From the NCBI GenBank assembly GCA_031287395.1, contig JAITTA010000197.1, positions 1 through 6,216 on the forward strand: a DNA stretch of 6,216 nt, written 5' to 3'. Shown here piece by piece: positions 1 to 5,596 of this stretch. The number at the start of each line of letters is the position of its first letter. Positions within the stretch are counted from its first letter, which is position 1. Both the position numbers and the translations under genes were made by a program. The notes beneath the pieces were generated by a model. That model had not been told where the DNA came from. It ran no database searches and saw only the letters and a program-made list of their open reading frames with translations. The DNA comes from Dysgonamonadaceae bacterium. Its GTDB lineage: Bacteria > Bacteroidota > Bacteroidia > Bacteroidales > Azobacteroidaceae.

Positions 1-451
1 TGTTTTCTTCGGCTTTTTTGCGCATGCTTTCTTCCGTATCGCCGGATTCGTATTTGGGCATTTCGTTGACGAATTGTCCGGGAGCCGGGCAATATTCAAA
101 GACTTTGGAGATGTAAGGACTATATTCTATATATTCGTGCATTACTTCTACCCGGAATTTATACTTGTATGGTGTTTGTGGGTCAATAATTTCAAATGTA
201 AGGTTGTAGATTCCTTCGTCTTTTTGTACAAAAGAGTAGTATTGTTCTGTAGACAACAGAGAGTCTTGTCCGTTAGGTAGTTGCATTGTCCAACGATAGT
301 TTTCTCCTGTATATCCTGGAGTAAACCGATATGTACTCATCCGAGGGATATAGTATTCTTCCTGTAATCCCAGACTGAGAATTGGGATTTCCTGTTCGCA
401 AGAACAAAAAATAGGAATAAAAAAACACAGAAGTAAAATTTTAGTTTTCAT
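1..451 (-). CDS. PKD-like surface lipoprotein, third gene of the cobalamin operon (partial, C-terminus outside window)
   Basis: The ATG lies at 451-449 and the frame stays open for 150 codons to the window edge, so only the N-terminal part is visible. The start overlaps the stop of the upstream BtuG-like gene by four bases (ATGA, 448-451), a sign of translational coupling. Residues 1-18 (MKTKILLLCFFIPIFCSC) form a short basic and hydrophobic signal peptide with a lipobox-like end; Cys18 is the likely lipidated residue, followed by E-Q-E. Residues about 25-115 look like a beta-sandwich PKD-like domain, with alternating hydrophobic strands and motifs such as GENYRWTMQLPNG and EGIYNLTFEIID. A segment around GQFVNEMPKYESGDTEESM follows. 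From memory, this junction resembles Bacteroidales 'cell surface protein' or 'PKD-like lipoprotein' entries that sit beside YncE-like propellers and TonB receptors, but I could not check this. A role as an accessory cobalamin-binding or complex-forming lipoprotein is inferred from operon position only. Confidence 0.8.
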   Translation of the reverse strand, partial: MKTKILLLCFFIPIFCSCEQEIPILSLGLQEEYYIPRMSTYRFTPGYTGENYRWTMQLPNGQDSLLSTEQYYSFVQKDEGIYNLTFEIIDPQTPYKYKFRVEVMHEYIEYSPYISKVFEYCPAPGQFVNEMPKYESGDTEESMRKKAEEN

Positions 452-1617
452 TTCTTCATTAAAAATATCATATGTGCCGGAATATCTCCGGTTTGTACTC
501 GCCATTTCCGTTTTCCATATTTGTCGTAACAGGAGAGTGTTCCGGTCGAAACATAATTTTTGGCGTCCGTTACGTAAATATCTCCGGTTTCGGGATGGAT
601 ATTGATTCCATAAGGCATCTTGATTTCTTTTTCCGTACCGTCTGTGATGAAATTGTGACTGGTAAGCTTTTTTGTGTGAACATTGACAATGGCATAAGAA
701 GGTGTTCCGTCATTTCTCTCATTATCCCACTCATAACTGTATATGTAAAGGGAATCTCCATGTAAAGCCATGTTGGAACAGGGTATATTTAACGTATCGG
801 TTACTACCATGTCATTGGTCCCAATCTTTTTCTCAAGGACAAATAATTGGGATGGCACGGAACCATAAGGAGAATAGATATCATTGTAATTTCCTCTTGA
901 ATTTACCCATAGTTTGCCATATTTATCTGCTCTGATCCTATGCAAATTCAATCCGACAGTTATTTTTTTGACTTGTTTAAATCGTTCCAATTCGATGACA
1001 GAAACGGTATTGTCATAGTAAGGTACCCTATATCCGCCTGAATTGGCTACATACAGGTATTCTCCCAATACTTCCAATTCGTCGGGCTGATAACCAACCG
1101 TTACTTTATCTGTGATTTGGAGATTAGTCGTATCAACCTTGAAAACAGCTCCGAATGGCGCATTAGGATCAATTTGAACTCCTGCTACATAAGAACTTAC
1201 ATAAGCATATCCCCGATAGAAGCGTACATACCGGCAATTGGGAATTTCAACCTGACCGATTCGGATACCTGTCCGGGCATCCATTACTTCCATTTTGTGG
1301 GAGCAATTGATAATGGCATATAATTTATTTCCGTAAATCTGAATATCGTTACCTACATCTCCTAATTCTTTCACCACAGTTGGATTACGTTCAGGGTAGA
1401 AGTTGCGGATATATATGGAATTGGTAAAATCAAGATAATCTAATGTGCATTTATTGCTACCCATGTTGCCTTCGTTAAGTAGGTACATTCCTGTAATTTG
1501 AGAAGTAGGATTACTATTTCCGGGAATAACTTGATATTCTGCAACGACCATGTGTTCATCGTCACGACAAGCGACAAATAAGGTGATAAAAGCGATATAT
1601 AGAAACAGCCTTTTCAT
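448..1617 (-). CDS. btuG: BtuG-like surface beta-propeller lipoprotein (cobalamin capture)
   Basis: This 389-residue lipoprotein is predicted to sit on the cell surface and bind cobalamin over the BtuB channel. I chose ATG 1617-1615; the frame can be opened four codons earlier at TTG 1629, but ATG directly begins a textbook signal peptide, MKRLFLYIAFITLFVAC, with Cys17 in the lipobox. The acidic run R-D-D-E after the cysteine fits the surface-export signal of Bacteroidetes lipoproteins. The mature part is a YncE/YVTN-type (DUF5074-like) beta-propeller: blade-like repeats include GYQPDELEVLGEYLYVAN (175-192), VGLNLHRIRADKYGKLWVNS (221-240) and MPYGINIHPETGDIYVTDAK (334-353). It starts 14 nt after the receptor stop and overlaps the next lipoprotein start by 4 bases. 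BtuG proteins of Bacteroides thetaiotaomicron are known very tight cobalamin binders paired with BtuB. The assignment here rests on fold, export signal and the riboswitch; another propeller ligand is unlikely but not excluded. Confidence 0.82.
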   Translation of the reverse strand: MKRLFLYIAFITLFVACRDDEHMVVAEYQVIPGNSNPTSQITGMYLLNEGNMGSNKCTLDYLDFTNSIYIRNFYPERNPTVVKELGDVGNDIQIYGNKLYAIINCSHKMEVMDARTGIRIGQVEIPNCRYVRFYRGYAYVSSYVAGVQIDPNAPFGAVFKVDTTNLQITDKVTVGYQPDELEVLGEYLYVANSGGYRVPYYDNTVSVIELERFKQVKKITVGLNLHRIRADKYGKLWVNSRGNYNDIYSPYGSVPSQLFVLEKKIGTNDMVVTDTLNIPCSNMALHGDSLYIYSYEWDNERNDGTPSYAIVNVHTKKLTSHNFITDGTEKEIKMPYGINIHPETGDIYVTDAKNYVSTGTLSCYDKYGKRKWRVQTGDIPAHMIFLMKK

Positions 1618-1631
1618 TTCATTGTTCAATT

Positions 1632-3650
1632 TTATAGGTTGACTGTTAGGGTAAACATATAATTCCGCTTAGGCATCGGATAATTGAAAATCACCTCGTA
1701 ATCCTGGTCAAAAAGATTGTTGACTTCTGCACTTGCTTTCATATCTAATTGATTGATTTTGAAATTCCAAACCAACGACATATCGCTTGTGTACCAGGGT
1801 TGTACATGATTGTAAATAATATTGTCAGGTTGGCTATATCGTTCTCCTGTATAAATGAAGCTATAATTGAATGCCCAGCCTTTATATTGTCCGGATAGGA
1901 TTGCCGTACCACTGTGCCAAGGAATATACGGGATTTGGTTGCCATAGAATGTATCTCCCGTATCGGTAAAGTCCTGCGCTTTTTGATAAGTGTATTGAAG
2001 TTTGGTATTGACAGTTATTTTATTCAATTGGATAGTATTCCCAAGGGAAACATCCATTCCCCGGATTTCTACATGTCCTAAATTCAAGGTTGTCCAACGG
2101 AACAACGGACTTTTTGGAATGGCAATAATCTTGTCGTCCACTTCATTGTAGTATATATCTATCTGAGCATCTAAGGATTTGAAAACCGGAGAATTGTATT
2201 TTTTTGTATATTTCAATCCCAGATTGTATTGGGTAGCATATTCGGGTTTTACTTTGGCATTGACCATCTCTACATAATACATTTCGTTGAATGTTGCCAT
2301 ACGGAAAATCTTTTTATAAAAAGCACGAATGTTCAGGTCTTCTTTCGGAAGGAGTTTGTAGGATAGAAAAATGGCAGGAGTGAATACATTTTTGTCATCC
2401 GGTTTGGCATATTTTTCCACGGTTTCATGCACGAATACCCCTTGTATGCTTGCCTGTGCTTTCCATCTGTCCCAATCGAACGCAGTAGCTGCAGACAACC
2501 AGTTGGAATAACGGGTTGGGTACGGAAAAATATCGTAATTATCGTTGCGTTGAAAATCTGCATCCAATGTATTCCATTGGAAATCGTATGCTAAAGAGAA
2601 ATCCCAATTCCGTGTAACCGGGAACAGGTTAGAAGTGGATAGATAAAATTCTTTTTGCCTATATTTATTGTTGGTAGGGTAGAGTTTTTCTTCAAAATAT
2701 TCAAAATGGGTATAATCCGCAGCATATTTCATGTTCAGTTGTGTTGACCAACGCGGATTGATTATTGTTCTAAGATTTCCTTGCACAAATGAGCTGACAT
2801 CCCGGATACGTTCTCCTCGTTTCCATTCATTGTTGATAATGGCTCCGGGTACACCCCTGTCCGAACTGTAATTGTAAGCATGGATATTCCATGAACCTTT
2901 CGGTAAAAGGCCATACAGTCCGGTTTCCATTCGGGTCGCATTTATATCGCTGTTTTCACGGATTGCTGTTGTGTCATAAGCAACAATATCCGTATTGGGA
3001 AAGACCCGTTTGTAATGGACTTTATATTTTCCACTGGCATCAATCCATTCACCGTTGAACGACATATTTACTTTGTTGCTGATTTTATATTCCATCAATA
3101 GAGACGGATTAATCAGGTCGAAAGAGCCACCACGCAAACTTGCCTTGATGTTGGTCGTTTTCCCATCTTGAAATTTGGGCTTACGAGAAATGAGGTAGAT
3201 ACTGCTTGCCGAACCAAAATCGCGAGCAGACTGGAATACCTCACTTTTTTGTCCGTTGTAGAGGGATATTTCTTCGATATTATCCAATGAAAACTTGCTC
3301 AAATCAACTTGTCCATTCTGGGCGTTACCAAGTTGGATTCCGTTGTAAAACACACCAACTTGATTGGTTCCCATACTACGGATATTGACGGTTTTCAGTC
3401 CACCGACTCCGCCATAATCTTTCAACTGGACACCGGAAAAATAGCGAATAGCATCAGCTACCGAAAGGCTGTTTAAGGCTTCAAGTTCCTTTCCCGACAG
3501 TTTCTGAGATGGTATTACTTCTTTGAATTGACGGGCGATGACAATAACTTCCGGTAGTGTAAGTGTTGTATCTTTCGGACTTTGTGAATAGATATTTAAA
3601 CACAAAAACGTAAAAATGAAAAGAAAAATTGTTTTGTAAAAACAAGTCAT
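1632..3650 (-). CDS. btuB: TonB-dependent outer-membrane receptor, BtuB-type cobalamin transporter
   Basis: This 672-residue outer-membrane receptor is predicted to import cobalamin with energy from TonB-ExbB-ExbD. Residues 1-23 form a signal peptide, probably cleaved near YSQ-S. LPEVIVIAR (32-40) is a likely TonB box. Residues about 48-157 form the plug: LSVADAIRYFSGVQLKDYGG, then TVNIRSMGTNQVGVFYNGIQLG, then LDNIEEISLYNGQ. The rest is a 22-strand-type barrel rich in alternating aromatic residues, ending in the strand RNYMFTLTVNL. There is no N-terminal carboxypeptidase-regulatory domain, and the length is close to BtuB/FepA-type receptors and far below SusC (about 1000 residues). It is the first gene behind a cobalamin riboswitch and is followed 14 nt later by a BtuG-like gene, which together fix the substrate. 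The ATG at 3650 has no clear Shine-Dalgarno; a hairpin (3655-3680) ends four bases before it. I see no frameshift or missing segment. Confidence 0.92.
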   Translation of the reverse strand: MTCFYKTIFLFIFTFLCLNIYSQSPKDTTLTLPEVIVIARQFKEVIPSQKLSGKELEALNSLSVADAIRYFSGVQLKDYGGVGGLKTVNIRSMGTNQVGVFYNGIQLGNAQNGQVDLSKFSLDNIEEISLYNGQKSEVFQSARDFGSASSIYLISRKPKFQDGKTTNIKASLRGGSFDLINPSLLMEYKISNKVNMSFNGEWIDASGKYKVHYKRVFPNTDIVAYDTTAIRENSDINATRMETGLYGLLPKGSWNIHAYNYSSDRGVPGAIINNEWKRGERIRDVSSFVQGNLRTIINPRWSTQLNMKYAADYTHFEYFEEKLYPTNNKYRQKEFYLSTSNLFPVTRNWDFSLAYDFQWNTLDADFQRNDNYDIFPYPTRYSNWLSAATAFDWDRWKAQASIQGVFVHETVEKYAKPDDKNVFTPAIFLSYKLLPKEDLNIRAFYKKIFRMATFNEMYYVEMVNAKVKPEYATQYNLGLKYTKKYNSPVFKSLDAQIDIYYNEVDDKIIAIPKSPLFRWTTLNLGHVEIRGMDVSLGNTIQLNKITVNTKLQYTYQKAQDFTDTGDTFYGNQIPYIPWHSGTAILSGQYKGWAFNYSFIYTGERYSQPDNIIYNHVQPWYTSDMSLVWNFKINQLDMKASAEVNNLFDQDYEVIFNYPMPKRNYMFTLTVNL

Positions 3651-3654
3651 TTTG

Positions 3655-3680
3655 GCTGCTTTAATTGAAAATTAAACAGC
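3655..3680 (-). promoter_or_regulatory. Hairpin directly upstream of the btuB start codon
   Basis: On the minus strand GCTG-TTTAATT, a TTC loop, and AATTAAA-G-CAGC can pair into an 11-bp stem with one bulged G. In reality the loop probably opens by a base pair or two. The stem ends four bases before the ATG (spacer CAAA), so it covers the region a 30S subunit would bind. As this is the distal end of a riboswitch leader it may be the sequestering helix of the expression platform. Only the pairing is seen; the function is inferred. Confidence 0.4.
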
Positions 3681-3741
3681 TTTCGTCATAGAAATGAAGA
3701 AATCAGATAAAATGGTAATAATTACAAACTTCCCGGCAAAT

Positions 3742-3810
3742 TCACATTTTACTTGACTTCAAAAAATAATGATGGGATAAACATGCAGAAATATAATAAT
3801 TGAACATCAT
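3742..3810 (-). other. Possible 22-codon leader ORF in the cobalamin riboswitch leader
   Basis: A minus-strand frame opens with two tandem ATG codons (3810-3805), runs 22 codons (starting MMFNYYISACLSHHYF) and ends at TGA 3744-3742. An AGGA lies four bases before the first ATG, unusual in a group that mostly ignores Shine-Dalgarno sequences. Its upstream GGCAGG also complements the B12 box, so its translation could in principle depend on the aptamer state. Short open frames arise easily by chance in AT-rich leaders, and I do not recognise the peptide. Confidence 0.2.
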
Positions 3811-3866
3811 TGTTCCTGCCTTGTTTGTCTCAAGCTTTATTCCTCGAAAGCTTTAAACTTATATAA

Positions 3867-4040
3867 TCTTGGCAGGTCTTCTGACTTACTCCATCTTTGA
3901 ATGCCTTCCCGTTAAAAAAACAGTGGTATTGAGTATTATTCAAAGACTTTGGCGGAGCTTACAGCAGCGGGTCTGTTCAGGATTTTCACCTGATTCCCTT
4001 TTCACCACTTTTCCGTAGATTCGGAATTGTGAAACCAAAA
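3867..4040 (-). promoter_or_regulatory. Cobalamin riboswitch aptamer
   Basis: Read on the minus strand all the conserved aptamer blocks occur in the right order: a possible closing helix P1 (TTTTGG at 4040-4035 with CCAAGA at 3872-3867), GGTTTCAC near the 5' end, GGGAATCAGGTGAAAATCCTG (here split: GGGAA, then CAGGTGAAAATCCTG), CAGACCCGCTGCTGTAA, CCACTG in the L5 position (3926-3921), CGGGAAGGC, and the B12 box AGTCAGAAGACCTGCC (3886-3871). It begins just downstream of a promoter and lies 217 nt before btuB. In this family binding of adenosyl- or another cobalamin turns the downstream uptake genes off. The aptamer call is firm; the off-switch mode and the mechanism are inferred. Confidence 0.95.
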
Positions 4041-4047
4041 CTTGTGA

Positions 4048-4078
4048 CAAAGGTATGGATTATTTTTTGAAAAACAAA
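4048..4078 (-). promoter_or_regulatory. Bacteroidetes-type promoter of the btuB operon
   Basis: On the minus strand TTTG (4078-4075) is followed after exactly 19 nt by TACCTTTG (4055-4048). This matches the published Bacteroides consensus TTTG-N19-21-TAnnTTTG at every defined base. The expected start of transcription, a few bases beyond 4048, falls at about 4040-4045, right at the 5' edge of the riboswitch aptamer. This agreement makes the call strong although it has not been mapped. Confidence 0.8.
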
Positions 4079-4093
4079 TTTGTTTTTCAAAAA
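4064..4093. repeat. 30-bp perfect palindrome over the btuB -33 element
   Basis: TTTTTGAAAAACAAA (4064-4078) is followed with no spacer by its exact reverse complement (4079-4093). The symmetry breaks at 4063/4094. The -33 TTTG of the btuB promoter is the inner end of one arm. It could be an operator for a dimeric regulator, a transcript end from the far side, or a relic of an insertion. The sequence shows only the symmetry and the overlap with the promoter. Confidence 0.85.
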
Positions 4094-4186
4094 TTGTTAG
4101 ATATTGAGACTTTACTGACTCTTATTGGGTTCTTTTTTTGTGTCCGGGAGTTTACATAGAAAAATGGATTTTTTAATTAGAGAGGC

Positions 4187-4366
4187 CTATACACGAGAAC
4201 CACGCTCATGGACCATTTGCATGGTTTGACCGGATTCAGGACGGATAAACAATTTTTTTGTCAAAAAAGTTTCTGAAATATTTTGGACTCTAACATAGAA
4301 TGAACTATCCTTGCTTACAGAAATCAAATTTGCGGTGGCAGATTGTAGAGAAATGTCGAAAATTGA
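4187..4366 (-). pseudogene. Possible gene remnant: 59-codon open frame without start
   Basis: After an in-frame TAA (4369-4367) the minus strand stays open for 59 codons to TAG at 4189-4187. The conceptual peptide is mixed-polarity and protein-like (for example DSSFYVRVQNISETFL and RPESGQTMQMVHERGSRV), and no ATG opens it except two close to its end. This would fit the C-terminal scrap of a decayed gene. I do not recognise the family. A 59-codon open stretch can also arise by chance, so the call is weak. Confidence 0.22.
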
Positions 4367-4372
4367 TTATCT

Positions 4373-4412
4373 ATAAGAAGTGGTGGGGTAATGGAAGCTC
4401 ATCACTTCTTAT
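4373..4412. repeat. Inverted repeat / hairpin, 10-bp perfect arms
   Basis: ATAAGAAGTG (4373-4382) and CACTTCTTAT (4403-4412) are exact reverse complements. Three further pairs (GTG with CAT, one a G-T wobble in plus-strand RNA) extend the stem to 13, leaving a 14-base loop. On the plus strand it is followed by a TTTTGTTTC stretch, so it could act as a weak terminator for plus-strand transcription, but there is no plus-strand gene just upstream. Confidence 0.45.
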
Positions 4413-4439
4413 TTTGTTTCTATTTTGCAGCAAAAATAG

Positions 4440-4464
4440 TGCATTTTAGAAATAAAACATTGCA
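4440..4464 (-). terminator. Weak candidate terminator of the cupin gene
   Basis: On the minus strand TGCA-ATG-TTTTA-TTTC-TAAAA-TGCA can fold with a 3-nt bulge, 36 bases after the cupin stop, and is followed by CTATTTTTGC. The stem is AT-rich and the U-run interrupted, so the call is tentative. An overlapping CTATTTT/AAAATAG pairing (4420-4439) is an alternative. Confidence 0.25.
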
Positions 4465-4500
4465 AATAGAGAAATGGAGATTGGCATTAAATGACCTATG

Positions 4501-5010
4501 TCATTTTTTCTTTTTATTTTCGATTTGCGTCCATTTCTCTTGAATATTTTCTTCTCCTTCAAAATAGTTAACCATAGAATCTTTCTTGAATATTTCGTAC
4601 GTAGGAGCAATAAATAACTTATTTGAATCAGGATACTCACATACATCGTATCCGATATAAGTCCGGATATCCAAATAAACACAAGGTTCTGCAGTATGAT
4701 TGTGTAGTTGGTGCGCTCCGGTTTCACCTGTTTCAAAAAAGACCAAGTCTCCTCTACTAATAACTTCCAATCCGGCAGGAGTTCTCAATGTTGCAGAACC
4801 GGAGATTATCATAAATAGCTCTTCCGCATATCTATGGAAATGATAGGGTGCGGAATATTGTCCCGAATTTAACTGTCGTACATCAAAGTTCAAATATTGA
4901 GGGTTTATTCCGTTTTTAATTCTGGAAATATCTGAGAAGATTCTGAAATTGTCTATTTTATTCGGTTCTTCTCTAAATTCCCGTTGGTCTGATCTTAAAA
5001 TTGTTGCCAT
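4501..5010 (-). CDS. Single-domain cupin protein (COG3837-like)
   Basis: This 169-residue soluble protein has one conserved beta-barrel cupin domain (about residues 40-120). Motif 1 is YHFHRYAEELFMIISG, giving His57, His59 and Glu63/Glu64 with Gly71. Motif 2 is GDLVFFETGETGAHQLHN, giving Gly87, His100 and Asn104; the usual proline is replaced by Glu93. These three histidines and a glutamate would form the metal site. The phrase YPDSNK (126-131) after the barrel, and the GAHQLHN motif, recall uncharacterised COG3837 cupins, some of them annotated as sugar- or metabolite-binding. The N-terminal 35 residues and the lysine-rich C-terminus (ENKKKK) lie outside the barrel. No signal peptide is present. 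It is a monocistronic unit, divergent from the DUF1398 gene, with a candidate promoter at 5058-5090. Reaction and substrate cannot be told from the sequence. Confidence 0.85.
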   Translation of the reverse strand: MATILRSDQREFREEPNKIDNFRIFSDISRIKNGINPQYLNFDVRQLNSGQYSAPYHFHRYAEELFMIISGSATLRTPAGLEVISRGDLVFFETGETGAHQLHNHTAEPCVYLDIRTYIGYDVCEYPDSNKLFIAPTYEIFKKDSMVNYFEGEENIQEKWTQIENKKKK

Positions 5011-5057
5011 AATCTTCTTTTATTTAAAATTGGATTTGTATTCATAAAAAGAAATTA

Positions 5058-5090
5058 CAAAGTTAAGAGTATAAAACTTAACAGGACGAA
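5058..5090 (-). promoter_or_regulatory. Candidate promoter of the cupin gene
   Basis: On the minus strand TAACTTTG (5065-5058) matches the TAnnTTTG -7 consensus fully. TTCG (5090-5087), 21 nt upstream, is a one-mismatch -33. Transcription would start near 5050, about 40 bases before the ATG at 5010, where AAAAGAAGATT precedes the start codon. Confidence 0.55.
5062..5082. promoter_or_regulatory. Inverted repeat inside the cupin promoter (candidate operator)
   Basis: GTTAAG and CTTAAC, six-base arms separated by nine bases, lie between the -33 and -7 elements and overlap the -7 box. A dimeric regulator bound here would block the cupin promoter and could also affect the divergent gene. The arms are short and AT-rich, so chance is a real alternative. 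Confidence 0.3.
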
Positions 5091-5144
5091 TGATTGTTTT
5101 ATCCCAAATGTATTTTTCTCAATAAAATGTTAAATTGAATTTTT

Positions 5145-5546
5145 ATGTTTACAATAGAACAAATTCACACCACACACTCCAAAGTAAAGAGTGGAGCTGA
5201 TTTTCCGGCTTATATACAAGACTTAATTCATATCGGAGTATTGAGCTATGATATTTTTGTAACAGATGGACATGCGACTTATTCAGGTAAAGATGGATTT
5301 TGTATAAGTTCCGGAAAACAATATGCTCCATTGAAAATTGCTTCGGAAGGGAATGAACAAAAATTGAAAGATGCCTTGAAAGTTCACCAACAAGGCTTAA
5401 CTGATTATCTTACTTTCTGTAAACAAGCGGCAGAATCAGGAGTTGAGAAGTGGACAGTGGATATGAATAATATGACTTGTTCCTACTATGATAAACAGGG
5501 GCTTCTTTTGGTCATTGGGAGCATACCAAATATCGTTCAGAATTGA
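5145..5546 (+). CDS. DUF1398 family protein (YbcV-like)
   Basis: This small 133-residue cytoplasmic protein of unknown function has no signal peptide or membrane segment. The family match rests on its length and on the order of motifs: an N-terminal helix (FTIEQIHTTHSKVKSGADFP), the segment IQDLIHIGVLSYDIFVTDGH (24-43), a Gly/Tyr-rich turn, a helix with HQQGLTDYLTFCKQAAESGV (81-100), and the closing strand pair EKWTVDMNNMTCSYYDKQG (101-119). E. coli YbcV belongs to the same family; database names such as 'phage envelope protein' for it are historical and give no firm function. The ATG at 5145 follows an AT-rich leader with no Shine-Dalgarno, and I see no clear TAnnTTTG promoter for it. It is divergent from the cupin gene (134-bp gap) and convergent with the DUF4256 gene (50-bp gap, no strong terminator hairpin). 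Confidence 0.85.
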   Translation: MFTIEQIHTTHSKVKSGADFPAYIQDLIHIGVLSYDIFVTDGHATYSGKDGFCISSGKQYAPLKIASEGNEQKLKDALKVHQQGLTDYLTFCKQAAESGVEKWTVDMNNMTCSYYDKQGLLLVIGSIPNIVQN

Positions 5547-5596
5547 TTGCAAGGTATGTAGCTTCTGCAACTTCAATAAATGTATTGTAATAGTAA

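Larger units (their letters stand above)
3651..3866 (-). promoter_or_regulatory. Leader between cobalamin aptamer and btuB (probable expression platform)
   Basis: About 216 nt of AT-rich transcribed leader separate the aptamer from the receptor start. Reading 5' to 3' on the minus strand it holds a hairpin with 7-bp arms AAGCTTT/AAAGCTT around an 8-nt loop (3853-3832), a GGCAGG hexamer (3820-3815) that exactly complements CCTGCC of the B12 box (3876-3871), a possible 22-codon leader frame (3810-3742), and a hairpin right before the btuB ATG (3680-3655). No hairpin is followed by a run of U residues, so a classical intrinsic terminator is not apparent; control at translation initiation, or through Rho, is more plausible. 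That is inference. Confidence 0.5.
4094..4440. other. Intergenic stretch without a convincing gene
   Basis: About 350 bases lie between the promoter of the btuB operon and the end of the cupin gene. No start-to-stop frame of reasonable length is seen on either strand. What it does hold is a start-less open frame on the minus strand (4187-4366), an inverted repeat (4373-4412), a short hairpin GGACCAT-TTGC-ATGGTTT on the plus strand near 4212-4229, and an isolated TATTTTTG on the minus strand (4438-4431) that matches the -7 consensus but has no -33 at the right distance. I see no insertion-sequence ends or tRNA. Confidence 0.5.

Noticed and set aside
472..935. Plus-strand open frames inside the BtuG-like gene
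   Set aside because: They lie wholly inside a confident minus-strand gene and have no protein-family features; they are antisense shadows.
3832..3853. Intrinsic terminator in the riboswitch leader
   Set aside because: The 7-bp AAGCTTT/AAAGCTT hairpin is followed by GAGACAAAC rather than a run of T residues, so it does not look like a terminator.
3853..3921. Classical L5-L13 kissing loop between CCACTG of the aptamer and the AAGCTTT hairpin loop
   Set aside because: The hairpin loop reads CGAGGAAT on the minus strand and lacks the GTGG needed to pair with CCAC; no other GTGG occurs in the near leader.
4094..4440. Insertion-sequence remnant
   Set aside because: No paired terminal inverted repeats, target duplications or transposase motifs are visible; the inverted repeat at 4373-4412 is a local hairpin.
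4446..4736. Minus-strand 96-codon frame overlapping the 3' part of the cupin gene
   Set aside because: It overlaps the well-supported cupin in another frame, shows no family motif and has a lysine-rich, out-of-frame composition.
5547..5596. Bidirectional terminator between the convergent DUF1398 and DUF4256 genes
   Set aside because: Only short imperfect pairings such as TTGCA/TGCAA and CAATA/TATTG are present, with no clear T-run on either strand.
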